DNA of 64,000 bases from JABFSM01 sp963762545 (GTDB taxonomy: Bacteria > Gemmatimonadota > Gemmatimonadetes > Gemmatimonadales > GWC2-71-9): contig CAVXLC010000001.1 in NCBI GenBank assembly GCA_963762545.1, forward strand, positions 310,001-374,000, in the 5' to 3' direction. The translations under genes and the position numbers were made by a program. Below are positions 32,518-40,459 of this stretch, piece after piece. How positions within the stretch are numbered: the first letter of the stretch is position 1; each line of letters begins with the position of its first letter. Below the pieces are notes generated by a model that was given only the letters and a program-made list of their open reading frames with translations, had not been told where the DNA came from and ran no database searches.

Positions 32518-34272
32518 ATGAACGAAGCATCCTCTCCCACCTTCCTGGCACTCCAGACCGCGCTCGCCGGGCGGTACGCTCTCGAGCGGGAGCTGGGGCG
32601 CGGTGGCATGGGGATCGTCTACCTCGCGCGCGATCTCAGCCTCGACCGTCCCGTCGCCATCAAGCTGCTGCCTCCATCGCTGGCCTCGGTCCCCCGACTC
32701 CGGGAGCGATTCCTCCGGGAGGCGCGGACCGCCGCCCGGCTGTCGCACCCCAACATCGTGCCGATTCATTCGGTCGAGGAACACGGGGACTTCGTGCTGT
32801 TCGTGATGGGATACGTCGAGGGAGAAACGCTGGCCGAGCGCATCGCCCGGCGGGGGCCCTTGGCGCCCGAACCGGCGTTGCGGCTGCTCCAGGAGGTGGC
32901 CTGGGCGCTGGGCTACGCCCACCAGCACGGCGTAATACACCGGGACATCAAGCCGGAGAACATCCTGCTGGAGCGCGCCGGCGGCCGGGCGCTGGTGAGC
33001 GACTTCGGCATCGCCCACGTGGAGAGCCCCGACGCCGCGGCCGGCTCCGGCGAAGTGGTCGGCACGGTTCGCTACATGAGCCCCGAACAGCGGGCCGGGC
33101 AGCCGGTGGACCGCCGCAGCGATCTCTACTCCCTCGGGGTGACGGCGTGGCGCGCCCTCGAGGGACGGACCGACGTACCGGTCCGGCTGGCCGCGATCAT
33201 CGAGAAATGCGTGGCTCCGCTCCCTGAGAATCGCTTCCCCGACGCGGAAGCCCTCGCGGGCGCGCTGGGCGGCATCCTGGCTCATCGGAGCGCGGTGCCG
33301 GTGCAGGTGGCCCGATTCGTCGGCGCCCTCAGGACGCTCCGGCACGAGGTGTCCAGTTACCTCGCGATCGTCCTGGTGCTGGGCGCCGAAACGGTGGTGC
33401 TGATGAGCTGGGGGGGGGCGCTCTTCTTCAACATCCTGGTGTACTCGGTCTTCATCATGGTGGGGCTGTTCGTGCTCCGGGGTATCCAGCTTGTGGCGCG
33501 GGGGAAGAAGCTCCTGAGTGAGGGGTACACGATGGCCGACGTCCGCGCAGCGCTCAGCCGCCCGGAAGAGGAGCCCGACGAGGCGGATGAAGAACCGGTC
33601 CAGCTCATTGTGGGGGTCGGCGGCACCCGTCGTGTCCTCACCTGGGCTGCCCGGCTGGGCGCGCCCGCCGCGCTGTTCTGGGGCTGGGTTGCCGCTCTCA
33701 CCTGGTGGTCGGGCACCGAGCGCGGCCCGCTCCTGGACGGACTCCTGTTCGCCGTCTTCACGCTGGTGCCGATCGTGCTCGTGCGGGGCGCGCTGACCCG
33801 CATCCTTCGGCCCGGCAAGCAGGGGTGGTGGTCCCGGTTCTGGTGGAGGATCCTGGAAAAGAAGCTGTTATGGATGGCGGGGGCGCGCGGCAAGGAACCT
33901 CGGGGCGCGGTGGGCGGCGAGCCGACCGAGGTTGCGCTGGCCGCGGGCGCCAATGCGCTCTTCGAGGCGATGCCCAAAGACCTGCAGCAGCGGTTTTCCG
34001 AGATACCCAGGGTGCTGGAGCGCCTCGAAGCCCAGGCCGGCCGGCTCCGCGGCTCCGGCGCGGACCGGGACGGCGAGAAGCTGGCCTCGACGCACGCGGC
34101 CATCGAGCACCTGCGGCTCGACCTGCTCCGGCTCAAGGCCGGCGCGGGCACCCAGCACGATCTCACCGCGGATCTGGAGGCGGCGCGCCAGGTCGGCGCA
34201 CGAATCGACGAGCTGATGGACGCGTTCCGCGAAGTGGACGCGGGGATGCGGACCCCGACCCCGGTCACCTGA
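32518..34272 (+). CDS. PknB-type Ser/Thr kinase with shortened C-lobe and coiled-coil tail
   Basis: A 584-residue kinase starting at ATG 32518; the open frame further upstream is not supported. Motifs: GRGGMGIVYLA, VAIKLLPP, YAHQHGVIHRDIKPENILLE, VSDFGIAH, GTVRYMSPEQRAG, RRSDLYSLGV. After ALEGRTDVPVRLAAI the chain jumps directly to the RFPDAEALAGAL end motif, so roughly 25-30 residues of the usual helix-F/G region are missing compared with the kinase at 5057. Four hydrophobic segments occur around 285-330 and 385-435 (LAIVLVLGAETVVLMSW, FNILVYSVFIMVGLF, LGAPAALFWGWVAAL, LLFAVFTLVPIVLV). The C-terminal 110 residues form a helical coiled-coil tail like that of the first kinase. It lies upstream of the flotillin pair in the same direction. 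Confidence 0.88.
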   Translation: MNEASSPTFLALQTALAGRYALERELGRGGMGIVYLARDLSLDRPVAIKLLPPSLASVPRLRERFLREARTAARLSHPNIVPIHSVEEHGDFVLFVMGYVEGETLAERIARRGPLAPEPALRLLQEVAWALGYAHQHGVIHRDIKPENILLERAGGRALVSDFGIAHVESPDAAAGSGEVVGTVRYMSPEQRAGQPVDRRSDLYSLGVTAWRALEGRTDVPVRLAAIIEKCVAPLPENRFPDAEALAGALGGILAHRSAVPVQVARFVGALRTLRHEVSSYLAIVLVLGAETVVLMSWGGALFFNILVYSVFIMVGLFVLRGIQLVARGKKLLSEGYTMADVRAALSRPEEEPDEADEEPVQLIVGVGGTRRVLTWAARLGAPAALFWGWVAALTWWSGTERGPLLDGLLFAVFTLVPIVLVRGALTRILRPGKQGWWSRFWWRILEKKLLWMAGARGKEPRGAVGGEPTEVALAAGANALFEAMPKDLQQRFSEIPRVLERLEAQAGRLRGSGADRDGEKLASTHAAIEHLRLDLLRLKAGAGTQHDLTADLEAARQVGARIDELMDAFREVDAGMRTPTPVT

Positions 34273-34311
34273 CCCGCCGAACCGCCGCCGCTGTATCTTT
34301 CATCCAAGCAT

Positions 34312-34941
34312 ATGGGCCCCTACGGGTTTTGTCTTGCGCTCGGAGTGACCGGGCTGGCCGCCATGGCCCTCCTCGGCTTCGGGCATCACGGGGGCGCCGG
34401 CGGACACGGGCACGCGGGCCATGCAGGCCACGGGCATACCGGCCACGGTGACCACATCGGGCACGCCGGGCACCACGACCATGCCGGGCTGGCGAGGTTT
34501 GCCGGCCTGCTTTCTCCCCGCCTTCTCTTCAGCTTTCTCGTGGGTGTCGGCGCGACCGGGCTGCTGGTGCGGCCCTTCCTGTTCGAGCCGCTCCTGCTCG
34601 GCGCGGCGCTGGCCGGCGGCTTTGCCTTCGAGAAGTTCCTGGTGGGGCCGCTCTGGAAATTCATGTTCCGCTTCGAGTCCCGCCCGGCGCTGATGCTGGA
34701 GAGCGCCGTCCTGGAAGAAGCTGAAGCGATGATGGATTTCGACGCCCAGGGCCAGGGGCTGATCAAGCTCGAGCTCGACGGGCAGGTCGTTCAACTTCTC
34801 GGCACGCTCTCGGCCGAGGAGAAATCACGCGCGCGACGGATTCGCCGGGGGGATATGCTCCTGATCGAAGACGTCGACGGCGAACACAACCGGTGTATCG
34901 TTTCGCTCGCGGGCCCGCGCCCGCCGGAGGCACTTCCATGA
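34312..34941 (+). CDS. NfeD-like membrane protein with His-rich loop
   Basis: A 209-residue membrane protein partnering the flotillin gene. The N-terminal helix (CLALGVTGLAAMALLGFG) is followed by a striking His/Gly/Ala segment (about residues 25-58, more than a dozen His in HAGHxGHGH-type runs) likely to bind metal ions. Two more membrane helices follow (LLFSFLVGVGATGLLV, LLLGAALAGGFAFE). The C-terminal part (about 150-205) reads as an NfeD-type OB fold: LIKLELDGQVVQLLGTLSAEE, RIRRGDMLLIEDVD, RCIVSLAG. NfeD proteins associate with SPFH proteins in membrane microdomains. The ATG of the flotillin gene overlaps its stop by 4 nt. Confidence 0.75.
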   Translation: MGPYGFCLALGVTGLAAMALLGFGHHGGAGGHGHAGHAGHGHTGHGDHIGHAGHHDHAGLARFAGLLSPRLLFSFLVGVGATGLLVRPFLFEPLLLGAALAGGFAFEKFLVGPLWKFMFRFESRPALMLESAVLEEAEAMMDFDAQGQGLIKLELDGQVVQLLGTLSAEEKSRARRIRRGDMLLIEDVDGEHNRCIVSLAGPRPPEALP

Positions 34942-36185
34942 ATCAAACGCTGGTCATCGGAGGCATCGTGCTCGGGGTCGTGGTGCTGGTCCCGGCCCTG
35001 GTCTCGGTTTTTCTCCGCGACGTCCAGGCCGGGACCATCCGGCTGGTGAGCTGGCTGCAGGGCTCGACGGTCATCTACCGGGGCCCCGGCAAGTCCAAGG
35101 AGATCCCGCTGTTCACCACCGGTACGACGATCTCGAGCAAGGTGATCAACGTCGACCTCGACATCACCGACCAGACCGCGGACATGGACGAGAACGGCAC
35201 GCCGCGGCCCATCAAGATCCGGGTGCTGGCCAGCGCCATCGTTTCGGTGGGCGACACCGACACGATGATCAAGACGGCGGCCAACCGGTACTTCGCCAAG
35301 CCGGAATCGGACCAGCTCAACACCATCACCGACCTGCTCTCGAGCTCGGGGCGCCGCGCCATCAACCTGCTCACCCAGGACCAGCTCTTTTCCGCGAAGA
35401 CGGCGCCGCGGGTCAAGGTGACCTTGCCCGCGACGATTGGCGGCGAGGGGACCGACCTGCAGATCGCCGAGAGCGAAGAGGACGATCCGCTGGCGATCAT
35501 CATCCGGAAGGCGTGCTCGCGCGAGCTGACCGATCTGGGCCTGGTGTTCAACTCGCTCAACATCAAGGTGGTGCAGTCGGAGGTGGCCGAGGCGCGGCGG
35601 CGCCAGTCGGCGGCGGAGGCCCAGGCCAACGCCGACATCGCCACGGCGCAGCAGGGCCGGCGGGCCAAGGAGGCCCAGCTCGCCGCGGAGCGGGCGATCT
35701 CCGACGCCAACCGGGAGCTGGAGCAAACCAAGGCGTCGAACGCGGCACTGGTGGCCCAGGCGGAGGCCAAGCGGCAGGAGGCGGTCGCGTTGCAGCGCGC
35801 CGCGGAGCTCGACGCCACCCAGATCGCGCAGGCGCGGGCCGACGCCGAGCGGGTCAAGATCGAGGCGGTCGCCCGGGCCGACGCGGAAGCCATCAAGATC
35901 ACGACCATCGCGCAGGCGACGGCGGAGAGCATTCGGAAGGTGAACGACGCGATCCGGGAAGGCGGAGAGAACTACTTCAAGTACCGCCAGATCGAGATGA
36001 TTCCCGACATCGCGCCGGTCATCGCGGACGCGCTGGCCAAGGCGCGGCTCATCACGATTTCAGGGGGCGAGGGCGGTGGTGCGGCCAACTCCGCCACCGG
36101 CAACATCGCGGCGGTGATTCAGACGGTGCTGGCGGCGCAGCTGATTTCCAAGAGCGGGATCGGAGGGGAAGAAAAGAAGGAGTGA
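34938..36185 (+). CDS. Flotillin-like SPFH-domain protein
   Basis: A 415-residue protein with one N-terminal membrane segment (LVIGGIVLGVVVLVPALVSVFL), an SPFH/band-7 domain (about 30-210: GPGKSKEIPLFTTGTTISSKVINVD, QDQLFSAKT, ELTDLGLVFNSLNIKVV), and a long alanine/glutamate-rich coiled coil (about 210-350: EAQANADIATAQQGRRAKEAQ, ADAERVKIEAVARADAEAIK) typical of flotillins. It ends in a glycine-rich tail. It should oligomerise at the inner membrane and organise microdomains. Translationally coupled to the NfeD-like gene (ATGA overlap). The start at 34938 is chosen because the membrane helix begins there. Confidence 0.92.
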   Translation: MNQTLVIGGIVLGVVVLVPALVSVFLRDVQAGTIRLVSWLQGSTVIYRGPGKSKEIPLFTTGTTISSKVINVDLDITDQTADMDENGTPRPIKIRVLASAIVSVGDTDTMIKTAANRYFAKPESDQLNTITDLLSSSGRRAINLLTQDQLFSAKTAPRVKVTLPATIGGEGTDLQIAESEEDDPLAIIIRKACSRELTDLGLVFNSLNIKVVQSEVAEARRRQSAAEAQANADIATAQQGRRAKEAQLAAERAISDANRELEQTKASNAALVAQAEAKRQEAVALQRAAELDATQIAQARADAERVKIEAVARADAEAIKITTIAQATAESIRKVNDAIREGGENYFKYRQIEMIPDIAPVIADALAKARLITISGGEGGGAANSATGNIAAVIQTVLAAQLISKSGIGGEEKKE

Positions 36186-36186
36186 G

Positions 36187-36249
36187 GGTCGAGGATTGAG
36201 GATCGAGGATCGAGGATTGAGGCTGCTGGATCCTCAATCCTCGATCCTG
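36187..36249. repeat. GAGGATYGA-type repeat folding into a 17-bp hairpin
   Basis: Several tandem GAGGATTGAG/GAGGATCGAG units, then the complementary set. GGATCGAGGATTGAGG (36207-36222) pairs perfectly with CCTCAATCCTCGATCC (36232-36247). Lies between the convergent flotillin and dacB stops, so it may act as a bidirectional terminator or REP-like element. A related copy is at 38581-38647. Confidence 0.8.
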
Positions 36250-37800
36250 TTATCGCGCCAGGTACCCCGCCGCGGCGATCTCCCCGATCGCCTGTCCCAC
36301 GAGCCTGGTGATCTCGTCGCCGGTCTTCACGAATACGTTGTTGATGTAGACCGCGAAGGCAAAGTGCCGTCCGTCCGGCCGGGTGAAGTACCCCGCCAGC
36401 CCCTTGGCAGTCACCATCTGCCCGGCGTTGAGCAGGTCATCCACCCCGAAGGTGCCGGTCTTGGCGTGCACCTGGCCCGCCGCGGGAGACTCCACCTGGA
36501 TGTTGAACAGGGTGCCGTCCCGGCCGAGCACCGGCAGCCCCGCGAAGAACGCGGGGTAGCTCTTCTGCCGGGCCATGAAGGCCAGGTACGCCACCATGAA
36601 GTCCGGGGTGAAGTGGGCGTTCGCCCCGGCCCCGTCGCCCTGCGAGGCGCTGCCCACATCCAGACCGGCCTTGCGGAGCCACTCCCGCTCCAGATCGAAC
36701 CCCGCCTGCGGATCGCTCTTCTTGCCGACGACCGCCCCGACGATCCGGGGCAGCATGCTGGCGTGCAGGTTCTGGCTCACCTTGAGGGTGACCTTGGCTT
36801 CCTCGCTGAAGGGGAGCGAGATGTGCTCCGCGACGGCCGCCTGGTCGGTGTAGGACTTGGCCAGGGCCGCGAAGTCGATATTCTCTCCCTGCTGGCGCGG
36901 CGCCGCGGCGATCCCGCGCTGGTGCAGCGCCTCGGTGAACACGAACTCGGCAAAGCGCACCGGATCGGGCACGGCGTACGGGATCACGTGGGTGCCGCTC
37001 CCGGCTTCGACGGTTCCCGCCGCGGACACGGTGTGACTGCCGTCCGGGTTGGTCACATCGCCGGTGAAGTCCCCGCTCCCCGCCGAGTCTTTCGGGATGG
37101 TGACGGCGTGTCCGGTAAAACGGAAATACGCGGTGGCGGGTGCGACCCTGATGGTGGCCGGGTCGCCGGCGTTCTGTCCCGCCGTGACCAGGATGTCGAT
37201 CACGTTGTCGTTGACGGCTATGGGAGAGATCACCACGCCGGTGCCGCCCTCGCGATCGCCTCCGCTGAAGAGCGAGGCATCCACGATGACCCGCCCGGAC
37301 ACCCGCTTGATGCCCCTGGCGGCCACCTGGCCGGCCAGCTCGCGGATGACCGCCAGCGGGTCGCCGTCGACCGCTTCGCCGGCGTAGGAGTGATCTTCGT
37401 TCTTGAACGCGAGGGTGCCGTCCGGCCGGGCCCGGCCGGAGAGGTCGGGGTCTCCGCTGGCCACCAGCACCAGGTCTCCCTCCAGGGTCCCGTCGGCGTC
37501 GATCGGGCCGGTGCGATAGACCCGGGTATGGAACCGGTAGTCGGGGCCCAGGAGCTCCAGCGCGGTGCCCACGGTGAGCAGCTTGGTGGTGGAGGCCGGG
37601 GTGAAGAACTTGTCGCCGTTGAGGCGATAGACCGGCTTCTTCGCGTCGAGGTCGTAGAACTCGACCCCGAAGAAGGCGTGGGCGAATTCGGGCCGCGCCA
37701 TCACGGCTTCGACCCGCCGGGCCAGGGACTGGGCGGACGCGGTGACCGGCACCCCGGGAGCGGCGACCAGCCCCGCCAGCAGGACCGCCGGGAGGCGCAT
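36250..37800 (-). CDS. dacB: D-alanyl-D-alanine carboxypeptidase/endopeptidase (PBP4, S13)
   Basis: A 516-residue periplasmic enzyme of peptidoglycan remodelling. The ATG at 37800 starts a signal peptide (MRLPAVLLAGLVAAPGVPVTASAQ). Active-site motifs: SxxK as ASTTKLLTVG, SxN as VSQNLHASML, KTG as HAKTGTFG. A large insertion domain lies between SxxK and SxN as in PBP4 (SGRVIVDASLFSGGD, PIAVNDNVIDILV). The spacing and length fit family S13. It follows sdhB by 8 nt in the same direction, so it may be read from the sdh transcript. Confidence 0.95.
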   Translation of the reverse strand: MRLPAVLLAGLVAAPGVPVTASAQSLARRVEAVMARPEFAHAFFGVEFYDLDAKKPVYRLNGDKFFTPASTTKLLTVGTALELLGPDYRFHTRVYRTGPIDADGTLEGDLVLVASGDPDLSGRARPDGTLAFKNEDHSYAGEAVDGDPLAVIRELAGQVAARGIKRVSGRVIVDASLFSGGDREGGTGVVISPIAVNDNVIDILVTAGQNAGDPATIRVAPATAYFRFTGHAVTIPKDSAGSGDFTGDVTNPDGSHTVSAAGTVEAGSGTHVIPYAVPDPVRFAEFVFTEALHQRGIAAAPRQQGENIDFAALAKSYTDQAAVAEHISLPFSEEAKVTLKVSQNLHASMLPRIVGAVVGKKSDPQAGFDLEREWLRKAGLDVGSASQGDGAGANAHFTPDFMVAYLAFMARQKSYPAFFAGLPVLGRDGTLFNIQVESPAAGQVHAKTGTFGVDDLLNAGQMVTAKGLAGYFTRPDGRHFAFAVYINNVFVKTGDEITRLVGQAIGEIAAAGYLAR

Positions 37801-37808
37801 GGGACCCC

Positions 37809-38564
37809 TCACCCGCCGGCGGGTTGGTTCTTGAACAGACCGAGCAGCTTGACCAGGGGATCGAAGGCGCGATCCACCACGCGCTCCTTGAGCGGGATGA
37901 TGGCGTTGTCGGTGATGTGGATGCCCTCGGGACAGACCGTGGTGCAGCACTTGGTGATGTTGCAGTAGCCGATGCCGTGGGCCTTGCGAAGCTCTTCGGT
38001 GCGGTCCAGCGTATCGAGCGGGTGCATTTCCAGGCTGGCGGCGTACACCAGGAAGCGGGGCCCGATGAATTCCTCGTGCAGGTGATGGTCCCGGAGGACG
38101 TGGCAGACGTCCTGGCACAGGAAGCACTCGATGCACTTCCGGAATTCCTGGACCCGGTCCACGTCTTCCTGCTGCATCCGCCAGGTGCCGTCGGGCGCGT
38201 CCGGCTTCCTGGGGGCGAACGGCCGGATCTTCGGCTTGACCCGGAAGTTCCAGCTCACGTCGGTCACCAGGTCCTTGTGATGCGGGAAGGCGCGGAGCGG
38301 CTCCACCGTCACCGGCTTGGTGAGATCCAGCTCGTTGAGCCGGGTCATGCACATGAGGCGGGGCTTGCCGTTGATTTCGGCGGAGCAGGAGCCGCACTTG
38401 CCGGCCTTGCAGTTCCAGCGCACCGCCAGATCGCCGGCCTGGCCGCTCTGGATATCGTGCACCGCGTCCAGCACCACCATGCCGTCCGACACCTCGGTGT
38501 CGTAGGGGATGAAATGGCCGGCGCCGTGCTCGCCCCGCCAGATTTGGAACGTCGCTTGGGGCAT
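37809..38564 (-). CDS. sdhB: Succinate dehydrogenase iron-sulfur subunit (Sdh1 type)
   Basis: A 251-residue subunit. The [2Fe-2S] ligands are in WNCKAGKCGSCSAEINGKP with the fourth Cys in RLMCMT. The C-terminal cluster motifs are CIECFLCQDVCHVLRDHH ([4Fe-4S]) and CNITKCCTTVCPEG ([3Fe-4S] plus returning Cys). These variants match actinobacterial Sdh1 iron-sulfur subunits. It carries electrons from FAD to the membrane quinone site. It follows sdhA after an 83-nt spacer that holds a large hairpin repeat. Confidence 0.95.
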   Translation of the reverse strand: MPQATFQIWRGEHGAGHFIPYDTEVSDGMVVLDAVHDIQSGQAGDLAVRWNCKAGKCGSCSAEINGKPRLMCMTRLNELDLTKPVTVEPLRAFPHHKDLVTDVSWNFRVKPKIRPFAPRKPDAPDGTWRMQQEDVDRVQEFRKCIECFLCQDVCHVLRDHHLHEEFIGPRFLVYAASLEMHPLDTLDRTEELRKAHGIGYCNITKCCTTVCPEGIHITDNAIIPLKERVVDRAFDPLVKLLGLFKNQPAGG

Positions 38565-38580
38565 GCGTCAGGCTCCTTGT

Positions 38581-38647
38581 CAGGATCGAGGATTGAGGAT
38601 TGTGGATTGAGAGGAGCCCCTCAATCCTCGATCCTCAATCCTCAATC
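38581..38647. repeat. GAGGATYGA-type hairpin repeat between sdhA and sdhB
   Basis: Units AGGATCGAGGATTGAGGATTG on one side and CCTCAATCCTCGATCC plus two further CTCAATCC units on the other form an imperfect hairpin of about 30 bp around GAGGAGCCCC. It lies within the sdh operon, so the mRNA would carry it between two cistrons. Confidence 0.8.
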
Positions 38648-40459
38648 CTATTTGTATTCCTCCACCAGCTTCTTGAGCTCGTCGGGCATCGGCGCAATGG
38701 GCACCGAGCGGAGGGCCACCCGCCCGTCGGCGCCCTTTTCCGCCACGAAGTTGGCGCCGGCGAATTCGGGCTGCTTCTCGGGGTAGTCCTCGCGGAAGTG
38801 CCCGCCCCGGCTTTCCTTCCGGGCCAGGGCGCTGGTCACGACCGCCTCGGACACGGTGAGCAAGTGGCGGAGATCGAGCGCGGTATGCCACCCGGGGTTG
38901 TATTCGCGGTTGCCGGAGACGCCGACCCGGGCGGCGCGCTCGCGCAGCTTGGCCAGCCCTTCGGCGGCGCGGAGCAGGTCCGCCTCGGTGCGCACGATGC
39001 CCGCCCAGTCCTGCATCATGGTCTGGAGATCGTGCTGGACCGCGTAGGGGCTCTCGCCGGTGCTCCGCTCGAACGGCGCCAGCGCGTCCTTCATCGCCTC
39101 GTTGACCTGGCCTGCGTCCGGCGCCACGGCTCCCTGCTTCGAGGCAAACTCCGCGGCGGACGCGCCGGCGCGCTGGCCGAAGACCAGCAGGTCGGAGAGC
39201 GAGTTGCCGCCCAGCCGGTTGGCTCCGTGCAGACCCGCCGCGGCTTCGCCGGCGGCAAAGAGGCCGGGGAGGCTGCTCATCTGGGTGTCTCCGTCCACGC
39301 GCACGCCGCCCATGATGTAGTGCGTGGTAGGGCCGATTTCCATGGGCGTGGTGGTGATGTCGATGTCGGCCAGCTGCTTGAACTGGTGGTACATGCTGGG
39401 CAGCTTCTTCTTGATGTGCTCCCCCGCGTTGGGGAGCTTTTCCTTGATCCACGCGATGTCGAGGAACACCCCGCCGTGAGGGCTGCCGCGGCCGGCCCGG
39501 ACCTCGCGCATGATGCAGCGGGCGACGTGGTCCCGGGTCAGCAGCTCGGGCGGACGCCGGGCGTTCTTGTCGCCCTGCACGTAGCGCCACCCTTCCTCGG
39601 GCGTGTCGGCGGTCTGGGCCCGGTAGTTCTCCGGGATGTCGTCGAACATGAAGCGGCGGCCGTCCTTGTTCTTGAGCACGCCGCCTTCGCCCCGCACCGC
39701 CTCGGTCACCAGCAGGCCCCGTACGCTGGGCGGCCAGATCATTCCGGTGGGGTGGAACTGGATGAACTCCATATCCTGGAGCGCCGCCCCGGCCTGATAG
39801 GCCAGCGATTGTCCGTCACCGGTGTACTCCCAGCTGTTGCTGGTGATCCGGTAGGCCCGGCCAATGCCCCCGGTGGCGATGACGATGGCCCTGGCCCGGA
39901 ACAGCCGGAACCGGCCCCGCTCGCGATCGTAGGCCAGGGCGCCCACCGCCCGCCCCTGGCTGGTAAAGACCGTGACGACCGTCACCTCCATGTGCACGTC
40001 GATGCCCTGGTGCACACCGTGATCCTGGAGGGTGCGGATCATCTCGAGGCCGGTGCGGTCTCCCACGTGGGCCAGGCGGGGATAGCGGTGTCCGCCGAAA
40101 TTGCGCTGGAGGATCCGGCCGTCGGGCGTCCGGTCGAACAGCGCGCCCCAGGCTTCCAGCTCGCGCACGCGATCGGGGGCCTCCTTGGCGTGCAGCTCCG
40201 CCATTCGCCAGTTATTGAGGTACTGGCCGCCGCGCAGCGTGTCGGTGAAATGCACCCGCCAGTTGTCGCGGTCGTCGACATGGCCCATGGCCGCGGCGAC
40301 GCCGCCCTCCGCCATGACGGTGTGGGCCTTGCCGAGGAGCGACTTGCACACCAGCCCCACCGAGACGCCCTTGGACGCGGCTTCGATGGCCGCCCGGAGG
40401 CCCGCCCCGCCCGCCCCGATGACCAGGACGTCGTGGTCGAAGGTCTGGACCTCTGTCAT
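38648..40459 (-). CDS. sdhA: Succinate dehydrogenase flavoprotein subunit (Sdh1 type)
   Basis: A 603-residue flavoprotein. FAD Rossmann motif VLVIGAGGAGLRAAIEA at the N-terminus; covalent-FAD His in GKAHTVMAEGG; substrate and catalytic motifs QFHPTGM, LLVTEAVRGEGG and HYIMGGVRVD; C-terminal FAD contact GANRLGGNSLSDLLVFG. It oxidises succinate to fumarate. I start at ATG 40459, which overlaps the sdhC stop by one nucleotide (TGATG); the frame is open upstream inside sdhC as a shadow. The order anchor-flavoprotein-FeS is that of mycobacterial Sdh1. Confidence 0.97.
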   Translation of the reverse strand: MTEVQTFDHDVLVIGAGGAGLRAAIEAASKGVSVGLVCKSLLGKAHTVMAEGGVAAAMGHVDDRDNWRVHFTDTLRGGQYLNNWRMAELHAKEAPDRVRELEAWGALFDRTPDGRILQRNFGGHRYPRLAHVGDRTGLEMIRTLQDHGVHQGIDVHMEVTVVTVFTSQGRAVGALAYDRERGRFRLFRARAIVIATGGIGRAYRITSNSWEYTGDGQSLAYQAGAALQDMEFIQFHPTGMIWPPSVRGLLVTEAVRGEGGVLKNKDGRRFMFDDIPENYRAQTADTPEEGWRYVQGDKNARRPPELLTRDHVARCIMREVRAGRGSPHGGVFLDIAWIKEKLPNAGEHIKKKLPSMYHQFKQLADIDITTTPMEIGPTTHYIMGGVRVDGDTQMSSLPGLFAAGEAAAGLHGANRLGGNSLSDLLVFGQRAGASAAEFASKQGAVAPDAGQVNEAMKDALAPFERSTGESPYAVQHDLQTMMQDWAGIVRTEADLLRAAEGLAKLRERAARVGVSGNREYNPGWHTALDLRHLLTVSEAVVTSALARKESRGGHFREDYPEKQPEFAGANFVAEKGADGRVALRSVPIAPMPDELKKLVEEYK

